Positions 22,643 through 33,859 of a DNA stretch of 64,000 bases are shown piece after piece. Within the stretch, counting starts at the first letter, position 1. Each line of letters starts with the position of its first letter. Source of the stretch: Neckera pumila (lineage: Eukaryota; Streptophyta; Bryopsida; Hypnales; Neckeraceae); contig OZ018409.1 of NCBI GenBank assembly GCA_963969595.1, positions 11,670,520-11,734,519 on the forward strand. The letters run 5' to 3'. The position numbers and the translations under genes are program-made. Under the pieces are notes generated by a model, which saw nothing but the letters and a program-made list of their open reading frames with translations, did not search any database and was not told where the DNA came from.

Positions 22643-23337
22643 ACCTTCATTTATGCCTTGGCAATGTCTTATAACACCTCATTGAACTCTCAAAATATAT
22701 ATTTTCCACATGCATATTTTAGAAAATCGCCTTTCCTAAATTCAATCTCCCACGTGATGGAATACAAGGTGGTTCACCACCCACAACTTCATTGGTATGA
22801 TAAATTCTATTTTTTAAGAGTGGCATAGACTTGACTAGTTGTGAATCATTGTAAGCTTATTCATTACTTAGAAAAGATCACGCTCCATTTATGAATGTAT
22901 AAGTAAAGGAAAAATACTCTCAAATGTATTAAAAATTGGTGCGTTTCCACTCATTGAGAACTTTCTAGCAATGCCAACCCTAAATATCAAAAACTCCTAT
23001 AATACAGGTGTGTTTGAAAGCATTTTTGTATGCTAGGGTTGCAAGGGAAAGTTAAGTTTAGGCAGTTCGGCTATGGCTTTAGGCACTACACCATAGCTTT
23101 AGGCCATTTGGAACATGGAAATGGATCACCAATTCTCTAAGTTCAACAAGTGCATTACTGACATTTAGAATAATTCAAAAGATAATTGGTTTAGATTAAG
23201 TTACCAATGGACATTGGACAACAAGATGTTGTATTTTTCTTATTGGGAACCAATAGAATGTTGTAGGGAACTAAGGCAACATTAAGGGAACTATAAAAAC
23301 ATTTGGGAATCTCGAAGTCAAACTACAGGTGCAAGCT
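22643..23337. other. Intergenic DNA, no feature seen
   Basis: A short local repeat TATGGCTTTAGGCACTACACC / CATAGCTTTAGGCCATTTGG lies at about 23070-23110. Nothing else was seen. Confidence 0.4.
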
Positions 23338-23820
23338 AGGGAGTTGGGGTTTGATAAGTTGTGTTGGGCATTGTGAGAGTGCGGACTCTTTTGCGCGCAT
23401 AGTATCGTGGATGATTGTTACTTCAAGATCATTGCTGATGGTTATGTAAAAAGTTGGGCGCTACTCGAGAGGCTAGATAGACATGTTAGTTTAGGGAGCG
23501 AGGGAGTTGGGGTTTGATAAGTTATGTTGGGCATTGTGAAAGAGCGGACTCTTTTGTGCTCATTGTGTTGTATGATTGTACTCCAAGATCATTGATGTTG
23601 GTTATGTAGAAAGTTGGATGCTACTTGAGGAGCTAAATAGACATGTTAGTTTAGGGAGCTAGGGTTTGGGATTTGATAAGTTGTGTTGGGCCTTGTAAGT
23701 GAGCGAACTCTTTTGTGCGCACAATGTTGTATGATTGTAGTTCAAGTTCTTTAATGTTGGTTATGTAGAGAGTTGGATGCTACTTGAGAAGGCCAGACAG
23801 ACATATTAGGTTAGGTTATG
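23338..23820 (+). repeat. Three tandem copies of a ~162-bp unit
   Basis: Units start near 23338, 23501 and 23661 with GGGAGTTGGGGTTTGATAAG or close variants. Each carries GTGTTGGGCATTGTGA, GCGGACTCTTTTGTGCGC, TTCAAGATCATTGATGTTGG and ATAGACATGTTAGTTTAGGG. Spacing is 163 and 160 bp. The units are less AT-rich than their surroundings. The unit differs from all other repeats here. Confidence 0.9.
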
Positions 23821-24834
23821 TAAGCAATTGGGGGCATTTAGGTGTTTGTTCGGAGTTTGGTGCCTACATTCTTCAAAATATTTGGACCAAAAAGAGGAGA
23901 CAAGAAAGAAGACTAAAGAGACTAGGAGGTGTCAACGGGAGAAGGTTGGACAGGCAGGTTACACGAGTAGTTAGGCAACGTTTGGGTGTATGTCCCGAGT
24001 GCAGAAGCATTGTTAAGAGCGCTGTTCAATATTCTCGACTACAAAGAGGAAGCTAGAAAGAAGATTGAGGAGACAAAGAGGTGCAAACAGGTGCAATCTC
24101 TAACCTTCAACAACGCCTCCATGATGTCCAAGTGGTAGAGTTGAATAGTTTTGTTGAAAGAGTCTACAATTGCTTGGTTATCTATTAAAAATCTCTTTGA
24201 ATTAATTATATTAATTAGAAATGAATGCCGATTAGGAATCAATTAAGATTAATGAATCTTAGATTAGCCGGTTAATAAAAAATTAACAAACTAATTAAGT
24301 GTTTTGAGAGTTCAACAAAATACATAAAGTTGTAAGTAAGTCCAGGGGACTAATTTATGAAACAATATTCAAGGAAAATGTAAAAAAGTTAGCCTTGGTT
24401 TAAAATTCCAACACATTCCATTTGACCTAAATTCATCATTTGGAGTGCCCCAAACTTTGAAGTCCCAATGAATCAGGGTATTATAATGGGGGGGAGATAG
24501 AGTTAGGAAAATTTGGGTGTTTTTAAAAGTATTTTGGACATACAATACGGATGAATTTATAGTTTAGGTCATTTTGAGAACAAATTCCAAAACCTTTCAT
24601 CATCTAGCCCTTTCATGGACATTAGAGCACATGGGTGTTTTGGGTGGAACTGGGAGGTATGTGAGTATTTTTGAAGTGATTGACTGGCATTTAGAGGGCT
24701 ACTATTTTTTATTTTGGAGATTGATGCAGTTGCTTCTCTTTGTAATACAGGGCTCTCAACTTAGTAAGGATAGTTAGGCCTATTTTGCAGGCTTAATTTT
24801 AGTCTATCTATTGGTTGGGTATCTGTCACCAAAC
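23821..24834. other. Intergenic DNA between tandem repeat and orphan frame
   Basis: Short frames on both strands (23784-24056 plus, 24574-24777 plus) have no recognised similarity. A T-rich stretch ending TTTTGCAG at 24783-24790 could be a splice acceptor for the frame downstream. Confidence 0.3.
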
Positions 24835-25356
24835 ATGGTTTTCACCCGGTGCGACCGACAAAATATTGCATGGGCCCAATACCATCTCCTGGATATTCTT
24901 ACTCGTATTCCAGTGCAACAACGAGACATCCGATTTTGGGCACCATGGGGCGAGTATTTGCATTCAGCAATTGCTCAAGCAGACTTGAGTATGTGTCTTG
25001 CAACATTCATTTTCTTGGCCGACGAGTTGGAGCGGGAGTGTATGGTGACGCCGCATTGGCTTAACATCAAGGAGGCTGTGCTACGTCGCATCAAGAGGAA
25101 GCGTGTGCACAACTTTTCGGAATTTGCGACGCTTGTGGGAGAATTCCACAACAATTGTGTGAATTGGGTAGTTGCCATTCCCAATCAAAGGCGCATTTGG
25201 CTAGACTATGAGCCATTATCTATGACTTTGGGTGGGAACTATCCCTCATGTAGTTCTCCATTGACCGATATCCCATACTATGAAGGTCTGTGCCAAGCTT
25301 TCTTCATTAGAGAGGTATTGACGAGCGAGGTCCTTCGAGCTTATAGAAGACGTTAG
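24835..25356 (+). CDS. Unrecognised open frame, possible exon or gene fragment
   Basis: It is open for 181 codons from 24811, with the first ATG at 24835 giving 173 residues. I do not recognise the protein. It has folded-protein-like composition with many Trp, His and Cys and alternating charged helices (for example DILTRIPVQQRDIRFW, EAVLRRIKRKRVHNF, NQRRIWLDYEPLSMTLGG). The segment is much richer in GC than its flanks, as are the real exons in this window. A possible acceptor TTTTGCAG precedes it at 24783-24790. It has no signal peptide or membrane segment. It could be one exon of a gene whose other exons I cannot see, a domesticated or decayed transposon protein, or a captured gene piece. 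Confidence 0.4.
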   Translation: MVFTRCDRQNIAWAQYHLLDILTRIPVQQRDIRFWAPWGEYLHSAIAQADLSMCLATFIFLADELERECMVTPHWLNIKEAVLRRIKRKRVHNFSEFATLVGEFHNNCVNWVVAIPNQRRIWLDYEPLSMTLGGNYPSCSSPLTDIPYYEGLCQAFFIREVLTSEVLRAYRRR

Positions 25357-28300
25357 CTAGAGGTGTTATGGTAGAGCCATGTGGTGGTTCATAGTCTACA
25401 TGTTACCAGAGGTGTTAGGATGGAATAGCCATCTAAGTCCATGAGGCTTAGATAGTTTGAGAGCCGTTCCCAACAGACGCTTCAATCACGGTGGTCTTTC
25501 ACGACCGGAGTTACTTTTCTTCTTCCTTCCTTCTAGTGGTTCACTTTCTCTTGACTTGATTTGATTTGGATGTTTTGTACCAAACAACTATACTTTGTGA
25601 ATTGATTGGTTTTTTTGACACTTCTTGGCTCGGTATCACCATATTTCTATGGTGGTTGCAGTTCTAAAACAAGTTTCTATCACTTATAGCCGGAGTCATG
25701 GACACGGGCTTAGAGCATCGCTACTGTGGGGCGACCAAATCCCCACAGCAAAGGCGTGATGGCGGGCTCTGTGAACTTTGTGGGCACTGCGACTCCTCGA
25801 GGGCCGGCCAACCCAGCCTAATGGACACAATAACTCCCTAACGAGCATTAATGACCTGCATATGCATTGAAGGCGTCTAAATTTTTTCGATTTTTTTCAG
25901 ATTCAAACAGCTCCGAATGAGGATCGCAGCTCAGCTCTGTGTGAGGATCGGAGCTCTGTGTGATGACCTCCGTGCGATTGTCGCACTTGATTCCCTTGTA
26001 AACTCCCTCGTAAATTCCCTTGTAAATGCCTTGTAAATGCCTTTGCAGCTGACGCACTTGAGTGGTTGTCAATTTTGTGCGTTCAGGTAGGGAACATATT
26101 GTGGATTTACTCTCCCTTCGTGAGTTGTTTCTTAGTGCTGGTACTTCTATCTTGTTCTTTGTTTGTGACCTACAGATTTCTAAATATTTAATATTGCATA
26201 TTTCCTTCAATAACTATAGATCGTTCCTCTAATGTGCAGAATTGTCTGTGACTCGATGGAGATTTAGGAATTGAATTTCCTGGTGTTTTTTGTGTCACCG
26301 TTATGTTTCAGTAAAGGGAATCGTAGTGAAGACCTGCGTGGAAAGCCGTACAGTTAGTTCATGCTTTGCAGTTTCATTAGAATCGCTTTTTTTAGTTTTA
26401 ATTACCGAATTTGGTGGTTGCTGCTTGAAACTGTGTCAAGTGCTGTCAAGGCTGCTTGTAAGAAATCATATCAATGTCTTCTGAGTTGTTGTAGCTTGCA
26501 AGGCTGCTGTAGCTTCTGAGCTTGCTGTAGCTTGTAACTTCGAAGTCCAACTTAGAAAGGTCTCTGCACAAGCCATGAAAACGCTCTTTTAATTAATTCC
26601 CCAGTAAAGTTAGTAACCCCTACTACGATCGAGTTTCTTCCTCACTAAGTATGCCTAGTGTTTTTGAGCAGATTATCCCTGGAGGAAATATCCCGCAGAA
26701 GTGTAAAGGTGGAAGAGAGAGGTGCTACCGAAGTTTGTATGCAGGTACTATCTAGGAGATTTCAAAATTTCTTTCTAGAAATTAGGAAGTACGCTACAAA
26801 AAATTATCACAATTAGACTGCTTGTAGCATTACTTGAAAGTTCTGTCTAGCATTGTTGAATCTTCTGTGGTAGACTGATTGTAATAGTAATTTTGATAGC
26901 ATCATGTGGATTGCAAGTCCAGGGAGGAATACACACTGAGTTCACTAGGGGATCTTACTTCGAGATCTAGCTTGCAAGGGGGTAAAGCGGGCTGTTCCAG
27001 AGCTGCATGTTCATGCCTTTTCTCTTCTCGAGGTCTTTCAAGGAGCTTTGGGTCACAAGAGCCGAAGGTAGGTTGCTGAGAACAAATATTTATCGGTCAC
27101 CATGTATGAAATCATTCAAAAGTGGCTATAAACCACCATTAAGGAGGAGTGGTTAAACCCATTTCCAAGCAAAGATCGAGCAGTGGCCATAGGCATTTCT
27201 ATCAGCGAAGGCATACCTACACCACTTGCTAACTGAAGGCCACATGTATGAACAATTAAACATTGCTAACAAAGGAGACAGGATAAGGTCCCTAGCAGTT
27301 TTAGTTTCCTTCACATTGTTTTACACTGACGATTCCCAAATGGATGAGAACTCAAGAAAACTCATTCAACTCGGACAGGAGTCCTGCTTCCCAACAAAGC
27401 AAGCGCGCATAAGTGATGACCTGTGTAGAATTCACGTTGGTGAGTTTATCCAGAAGCCCCAAGAAACCTTTGCGGCTAGGTCGTCATCTTTAAGAGGTGC
27501 CTATGCTCTCAGGAGGTGCAGGGCTGGATTGCCCCTGCACCATTCTTGCTAATTAACCAAAATTTCATTAAACTGGGGTATTCCACAGACTTGGCACTTT
27601 TACGTGTAGGCCGTGCGGCCTTAAATCTGTACCAGTCCTTGACTTTAGAGCGAAAGCTAAAGAAGGAAGTGAATGGAAAAATGGCGTATGGAATGCCGCC
27701 ATTTTAACGAAATTTCACATCAACCTCTCATGCAACCTAACCGATGGCACATAAGTAAGCAGTTCTCGAATTGAACCTAAGCACTTTTGCTCCATATATG
27801 TAAAGTTAAAAATGAGCACCCCCGACATTGAGCATTCCAAGTTCTCTAGAAAATCTCTTGCAGCGACATTCAAAGAGTCCGGAGTAATTTGACAACTGTA
27901 TACTCGTTCCATTGGCAAAGTTCATGACATCGGCATCCATCGGAGAGGATTATAAAGAACTGGTGTCCGTCTTAGTTGCTCTATGAAACTGCGGCCGACT
28001 AGAAATCTCGAAAGTTGCTACTTGAACGTCATGTATGGCATGCGATTACAGAATGACTTCGCCCTTTATTGACTCAGAATCGATTCAGAAGTATGACCAT
28101 GATTCTTCTAGCTAAAACCTTGAATCGGCCTTGTCTAAAGATGCAAATAGAAAGCATCCTACCTATTGTAAGGGTTGTAGCAACCAAGTCACGAAGGATT
28201 ATCATATTCGTTAAAATTTCAAGACATCTCTACTTTTCTAGACCCCGTGTGCAACCTCAGACGTACAACAATCCTAGTTTTGAGAGGTCGGTGCAATTGA

Positions 28301-28479
28301 GTTCAACAGAAACGAAAAGAAACTGTGTGTGTATATATGTGCATGGTAGATACCATAATCCCCTGGGCAAATTTTAATTAAGCAGATTTCGCCAGACCGG
28401 GACGGTAGACTCAAGCACTTAGCATTTTTTGGAACCACCTCGATCATTCAGCATTCAAGTGCACCGAGCTCTAAATTAA
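25357..28479. other. 3.1 kb of mixed-composition DNA, no gene recognised
   Basis: GC content is intermediate up to about 28400, unlike the AT-rich deserts. Structures seen: an 8-bp perfect hairpin CTGTGGGG..CCCCACAG at about 25725-25750; a short tandem repeat of AAGGGAATTTAC-like 11-12 bp units at 25990-26045; and two copies of GAGGATCGSAGCTC at about 25919-25955. Reading frames of 60-120 codons (25848-26210 minus, 27226-27552 plus, 28069-28377 plus) match no family I know. Confidence 0.35.
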
Positions 28480-28634
28480 AATTCAAGCCTCGGCAGTGTC
28501 TGGGAGTATGTGAAAAATAATTGTAGCAATCCTCACCGAGGCTTGAATTGTGAGTCCAACGGCGAGCGAGCTATCGTATCGAGCGTCGGAATTCAGTAGC
28601 GGTACCAATTCAACCATACCGCCGAGGCTTCAAC
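28480..28634 (+). promoter_or_regulatory. Repeated CCGAGGCTTGAA motif upstream of H4
   Basis: AATTCAAGCCTCGG (28480-28493) and its perfect reverse complement CCGAGGCTTGAATT (28536-28549) are 42 bases apart. A third near-copy, CCGAGGCTTCAACT, lies at 28622-28635. All are 110-265 bases upstream of the TATA box of the histone H4 gene. A protein-binding role is inferred. The classic plant histone octamer (CGCGGATC) was not found. Confidence 0.4.
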
Positions 28635-28742
28635 TCAGACCGATCGAACTCATTTAACAAGTTTCCGAGATCGATTTCTTGACATGAAAGTGAAACTTCA
28701 TCCAGCCCACCAACGAGCTTCACCAACGTATCCCAGGTAGGG

Positions 28743-28750
28743 TATATAAG
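28743..28750 (+). promoter_or_regulatory. TATA box of the histone H4 gene
   Basis: TATATAAG lies in a GC-richer context, 216 bases before the first ATG. Transcription would start around 28775-28780, leaving a leader of roughly 190 bases. Confidence 0.65.
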
Positions 28751-28965
28751 CACCCAGTCTGGCCTGGGTTGCTCCAAACACGACTTCAACATTTCGTCTT
28801 CGGCTTCGGCTTCAGGAGCCTTACGTGCCGCTAATTTGATCGGTCGAGGTCTCGCTTACTTTCTCCTCTGACGTACGTTATTGCGCTCTGCAATATTCAA
28901 TTAGCACGGACGGACCGAGTGATCGATCGAAGTGCGCCTGCGGTTAGCTTGCCATATTAATTACC

Positions 28966-29283
28966 ATGGCCATGTCGGGTCGCGGCAAGGGCGGGAAGGG
29001 CCTGGGCAAGGGCGGCGCCAAGCGCCACAGGCCAGTGCTGCGCGACAACTTGCAGGGCATCACGAAGCCTGCCATCCGGCGTCTGGCCAGGCGCGGGGGC
29101 GTGAAGCGCATCAGTGGACTGGTGTACGAAGAGACTCGCGCGACGTTGCGGAGCTTCCTGGAGACGGTGATTCGGGATGCTGTGACGTACACGGAGCACG
29201 CCCAGCGCAAGACCATCACCGCCATGGATGTGCTGTATGCTCTCAAGCGCCAGAACCGCACCTTGTTGGGTTTCGGAGGCTAG
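28966..29283 (+). CDS. Divergent histone H4 variant
   Basis: Core histone H4, which pairs with H3 in the nucleosome. The gene is intronless. The H4 body starts at the ATG at 28972 ([19 protein letters not shown]) and is exactly 102 residues after Met, ending LLGFGG. An earlier in-frame ATG at 28966 in ideal context (ACCATGG) would add Met-Ala in front. Against the standard plant H4, recalled from knowledge, I count 13 changes: K20P, I26L, I50V, G56A, V57T, K59R, I60S, N64T, R77Q, V81I, V87L, G94N and Y98L. The acetylatable tail lysines 5, 8, 12 and 16, Arg3, and core Lys31, Lys44, Lys79 and Lys91 are kept. Codon use is GC-rich like AMT1, with no stop or frameshift, so it looks functional rather than a pseudogene. 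H4 is normally almost invariant, so this is a true variant or a lineage-specific oddity. A TATA box lies at 28743 and an AATAAA at 29593. Confidence 0.97.
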
Positions 29284-30354
29284 CTCGTCTGTTTGCACTC
29301 CAAGGACGAGGGAGCTCGGATCGCAAGCTTTCAACTGCAACAAATGCAGAGGATCGTCCCCCAAAACACTTGTGGATTTCAGTCAGTGTGTCAGGCAAAT
29401 GAAGGAGCTAGTACTTGGAGTATTGTGATTGTTGGGCATTGGGGAAAAGAAGACTTCAAAAAAAAATATTCACGTCACAAAAGATGGTATACTAACAGTA
29501 GAAATCAATTTTATAACCAAAAGCTAGAACTTCCCAAATGATTTATCAAAGAAGTTAGGCACTATCTAGAGGGGTCTATGTTGGGACATTCCAATAAAGT
29601 AGGTCCTTTCATTTGGTGTTTGAATCATATCTATAAAGTCTGTAGTGGTCAAAACTGATTTTAATAAACAAATATACCAACCTTATTTTCAAGTCTAGTG
29701 GCAAGGATGGTTGTGTATTAGAAAAAACAAGTTCCATTTGGAAACTATGGACAATGGAGACCCTAATTTTGTAGATGTCTACAATATGTACAATTCATTG
29801 TTTTAAATTACTAATTTTGATTGGAACCTATGATCTAGAGGAAGAAACTTAATTAAGTCTTGATGTTGAGATGAGTAGAGGATTTTTTTTATTATGCTTC
29901 CACATAGAAATTGAGATCAAAGGATTTACAATTCCACTTAAGTTATATTAATCAAGTATTCAATAGAGATTTGGCCACTTGACTACTAGAAAACATGTTT
30001 TCAAATATAAATGTAGTGAAATCCATTTTTTTAGAAAAGATTAACTAAATAACTAGTGTCATAACCCATCTTTTTATAATTATTGTGTGATTTCATTTTT
30101 TAAGATTCCCTTCTAGAATCCAGATGAGATCTTGCAATTGTATATTACAAGTATTATGCGAGCTAATGGAATTGGCTCCCTAAAAATTTTAATTCATGGC
30201 AATCTTGACGCTAAGGATAATTTACTACAAGTTATACTTAGATGGAATTAATCTCAAAGATCACTTAGCATAAATGTAAATGCACCCCACATGAGATAAG
30301 GGTATATTATTGGTGGTTGTATATTTATTATTTTACAATTTATAGAGCCCTCAT
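29284..30354. other. H4 3' flank and AT-rich intergenic DNA
   Basis: The first 310 bases probably include the H4 3' UTR (AATAAA at 29593-29598; plant H4 messages are polyadenylated). The remainder is AT-rich with no feature seen. Confidence 0.4.
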
Positions 30355-31535
30355 ATAAATATGTAGTTTAAACACCAACCGGAGAAGTCTTCCAAACAAC
30401 TTCACATATTGAAGTTCACCGGCTAACAATCCCTATGGGCATATTTTGCACGTTTCATGGTTACAATGAACTTTGAGAAGCTATAAATTTTGCATCCGGT
30501 CTTCAAAATAAAACTTGTCAAAAAAAATGTGCTTACTTGTCAAGTTTGTGTGGTAATATTTTCACATCAATCCATTATGTATTGAATTTTGAAGGGATCA
30601 TCTAAATACATGGGGTTCAATTTTAGTTCACCAATGCAATTTAGTGACCATCTACCATCAAAAACAAATTTTGATGGTAATTTGAAGGGAATGCTTCATT
30701 GACATTTGTAGGAATGGAGGGTGGAGACGTCATTTTTATATTGAAATCCATTGTCCATCACAAAATCCTCAATGAGTATGGGATAACTTGAAGATGAGAG
30801 CTTGACCATTCATTGTCAAAACATAGGAAATACGTTTAAAGTAAAAATTTCAAACCTCATTCAAGCATAATAGAATAATTTTGATCAAAAACTTTGAACT
30901 AAAAAAGCTGTGAAATCAAGTCAAATTTCATTACCAAAAATCTATTTTAAGATTCCAATCCTCCAATCAGAAGTTATATACAATTTTCTAATGGCCCTCT
31001 CTGGAATTTGTTCATAACTTTTTATGAAAGGCTCAAAATCTCAAATAGATTTTCAGTGATGTAATTTAACTTGATTTCACAACTTTTTTTAGTTCAAAGT
31101 TTTAAAAAGAAAAATTTATTCTACTATGCCTAAATGAGGTCCAAAATTCTAATTCAAGCACAGTTCCTGCTTTAGACTTAATTATAAGCAATTGAGCTCC
31201 TACTTATTCAACTTTGCATATCCCAAATTTTCATCCAATCAAATTTGTCATAGGAAATAATATTTTAATGAAGTTGGAGTTCTCTAGAGACCAAGTTTCT
31301 TGGCTAGGGGGATTGAGGCCAGCTAAGAAACTTGACCTCTGGAGAACTCTTCTTACAAAAAGTGTTACCACATAGGTGGCCATGTTATTTTTTCATTCAT
31401 GCTTGAAGTTCTCCACCAAACAAGTCTTGGCCATAGTCAAATCCAATCCAGTGAAGCACAAAATTTTCTCCAATCATATTGCTCCATTTCCCTATAATTC
31501 TTGAGTGGTGCACTTCTCCACCATAGTCATAGCAA
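30355..31535 (+). repeat. Dispersed repeat R1, copy 2 (longer)
   Basis: It shares its ends with 1020-1475: GTAGTTTAAACACCAAC at the start, then CACATAGGTGGCCATG, TTGCTCCATTTCCCTATAAT and CTTCTCCACCATAG near the end. The middle holds about 700 bases absent from copy 1, including a foldback at 30853-31140. A hairpin GAGTTCTCTAGAGACCAAGT... / ...CTTGACCTCTGGAGAACTC lies at 31272-31350. Confidence 0.6.
30853..31140. mobile_element. Foldback element inside R1 copy 2
   Basis: The left arm 30853-30953 (ACCTCATTCAAGCATAATAG, AAAACTTTGAACTAAAAAA, GTGAAATCAAGTCAAATT) is the imperfect reverse complement of 31034-31140. The loop is about 80 bases. R1 copy 1 lacks this segment, which fits an insertion. 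Confidence 0.65.
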
Positions 31536-32502
31536 CTTGTAAGACCCTTCAAAACTCTAATGACCAGGCCTGGTGGCTTAATTTGAAATCAGAATGAACT
31601 ATCCTCCAAAGTCCTTGCCTTAAAAGAGGCTACCAATTGGTTGAGGTGGGCCATTTTCAGGCCTTGCATTCGCTTGCAAAACGAGCTTATTTTCAAGCCT
31701 AAATGTCAACTCACCTTGCAAATTGGATATCCTCTTAAGACGTTCATCCGCTTTGCAAACAAGTGGACATGCTCTTGAAAGAATATGGCACATAATTATC
31801 CTACCACTAGGAAGTCTCTTTGCACACTTTCTATTTTCTGGTACTCTTGACTTCAACAACCATTACCTTATTGCTATGTTCCAAAGGAAAGGATCGGAAG
31901 AGGCTTGCCATTGACATATCTATCTATATGAGGTAATTTGAATAGGACTTTACTCAAAAAGTGAGTTAGTGTCATAGGGACAAAGCCTCTAATAGCAAAG
32001 CTACATGTGTACTTTTAGAAAGGGAAGATAGAGGAGTATGGTAATTGTGTAATGTCAAATAGAATTCAAAAATGGATTCCAAATTAATTTATCAGAGTAT
32101 TCTTGTTAAGGTAACAACACCTAATTGTGACCCCTTTCCAAAACTAACCCCTCCATATTCTTGTCTAAAGTTTACAACCTCTATTCATAAGAATCTAGGG
32201 TTGCATTGGAATACACCTATTTTTGACACTTTGAAAATTCATTATTTATTCATACAATATTCAAAAAAATGCATTTGAAGAATTCATACAATCTAGAATC
32301 CCCTTTTGACTATTAACAAGATAATAAAAAGAAAAGAAAAAACTCATAGTAGAAACCATCCTAATTTGCTTATTTGGGCACGTTTTGGCGTGGTTGGTTA
32401 CTTTATAGTGCCCATTGTGGGTCTTATTGTTCAGCTTGTAGTTATTAATCCAGGTTATCTTCCTTGGAATTGACAGTTTCCTTCAGTTGATCTCAAGTCC
32501 CA
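31536..32502. other. Intergenic DNA, no gene recognised
   Basis: Overlapping frames on both strands at 31620-31914 lie in a slightly GC-richer patch but match nothing I know. Confidence 0.35.
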
Positions 32503-32772
32503 TACACAAAATCGTGAAAATAGGTTGCCCCACACTAATTTCTCAACAGTCACACTATAGTAATATTCACTGCTTTTGTACAATGGTGCATTCAATTTAG
32601 AGCCATGTGTATGGCATAGATTTGTGCACCAATTCAAGACCTGGTTCAGAGAGTGGCATGTGCCTCCATGTGGCACAAGCATTGACCCATGAGGTAATTT
32701 ATCTCAGTCAAGGCAACCTAATTGATGAGGCAACCTAATTGATAAGGCAACCTAATTTCACTATTTTGTGTA
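32503..32772. mobile_element. Mariner-type MITE, copy 2 (TA target)
   Basis: It has the same ends as 5954-6207 (CACAAAATCGTGAAAATAGG...CCTAATTTCACTATTTTGTG) between TA dinucleotides, with the same interior. The CAACCTAATTGATRAGG phrase near its right end is tandemly repeated here, which explains the extra 16 bases. Confidence 0.85.
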
Positions 32773-33853
32773 GTTTGAATCTCATTTTTTGGGTTGCTGC
32801 TCCATTGCTTCAAATAAATAGATATAAGATTAAATATAAAATAGTTAAAAATTGCACGCATGAGAGTACGCTCGGAGCTCACATTCGGAATCCCATTTCA
32901 CAAGACGCCACGCTGTGAGAAATACAGACTACACCTTATTTCGTATGTGGTTGTACTACAGATAGAGATGTAGCTTGTTTCATTTTGTATCGTTTTGTGT
33001 ATCATACCTCTATTTTGGTTAAAAACTCTACCCAAGCGACTCAGCTAAAGAAAGGACTTACAACTCATTCTAAATATTAGCACACTTTGAGTTTTTCTTC
33101 AACAAGCCAAATCCTTCTCCATCACTTGTTTTCTCCCTACCTAACTAAGAATGATTGATCTAAATTTTGCTGGAGGAAGATGATTTTTAACTAGAATAGC
33201 AATCTGGTACCACCATGAATATCATTCAGTGTACGAAATGGGAGAGTAGTTTGGAAGATCGAACACAATCTATCCGTCGAGGGGTACGTGCACTGCATTA
33301 TCATTGCGTAGAGATATATACGTTCAAACGCTTGTACTTGAAACAGGTTGGTTGCCGTTGACAGGGATTCGTTACCAGGGTTGAAACTTATAATCGATTC
33401 TTCGGAAAATGCAGCCCTATATACTGCACAGCTATACAGCTCATGCATATTTCCACTAGCTCAACATTCACAACGAAGGTTACTATGCCGCTCTCGTGAA
33501 CAGCACCGCAAGTTATGTTGATAGCCTTCTCGTCCCTTTCTCATAATACTGGATTGAAAGAGAAGGTATCAACCAGTGTTCTACTGGTATGGCAAGTGAT
33601 TTACGTATATGGTGAAATTGTCCGAAGAGAATCTTCTTCCCCGGACATCCAGGAAAGGAAAAAAAAAGGATCTACAATGCAGGTGAAAACCAGTTTCGGC
33701 TTTCACATCTCTGATCGCTACAAGTGGGTTCCCAGGGAACTCAGCAACAGCGTTTGAAGAAATTGAAACAAAACAGACCAAGAAAACAATCAGAAACACA
33801 ATAATCCACCCGAAGAAAGGCAACCTCTTGGGGAAAGAATAGTTAAGTATATA
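32773..33853. other. Intergenic DNA downstream of AMT1, no gene recognised
   Basis: Composition is intermediate. A minus frame (33581-33919) begins with a hydrophobic stretch (FFGWIIVFLIVFLVCFVSIS) but overlaps the probable AMT1 3' end and matches no family. A second minus frame (33191-33448) is also unrecognised. Confidence 0.3.
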
Positions 33854-33859
33854 TTTATT
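33854..33859 (-). terminator. Possible AMT1 polyadenylation signal
   Basis: AATAAA on the minus strand, about 410 bases after the AMT1 stop codon. Sequence between them is unique-looking and moderately GC, consistent with a 3' UTR. Confidence 0.35.

Noticed and set aside
28932..29402. Overlapping frames of 105-156 codons on both strands across the H4 gene
   Set aside because: These are shadows of GC-rich H4 coding sequence in other frames. The H4 frame is conclusive.
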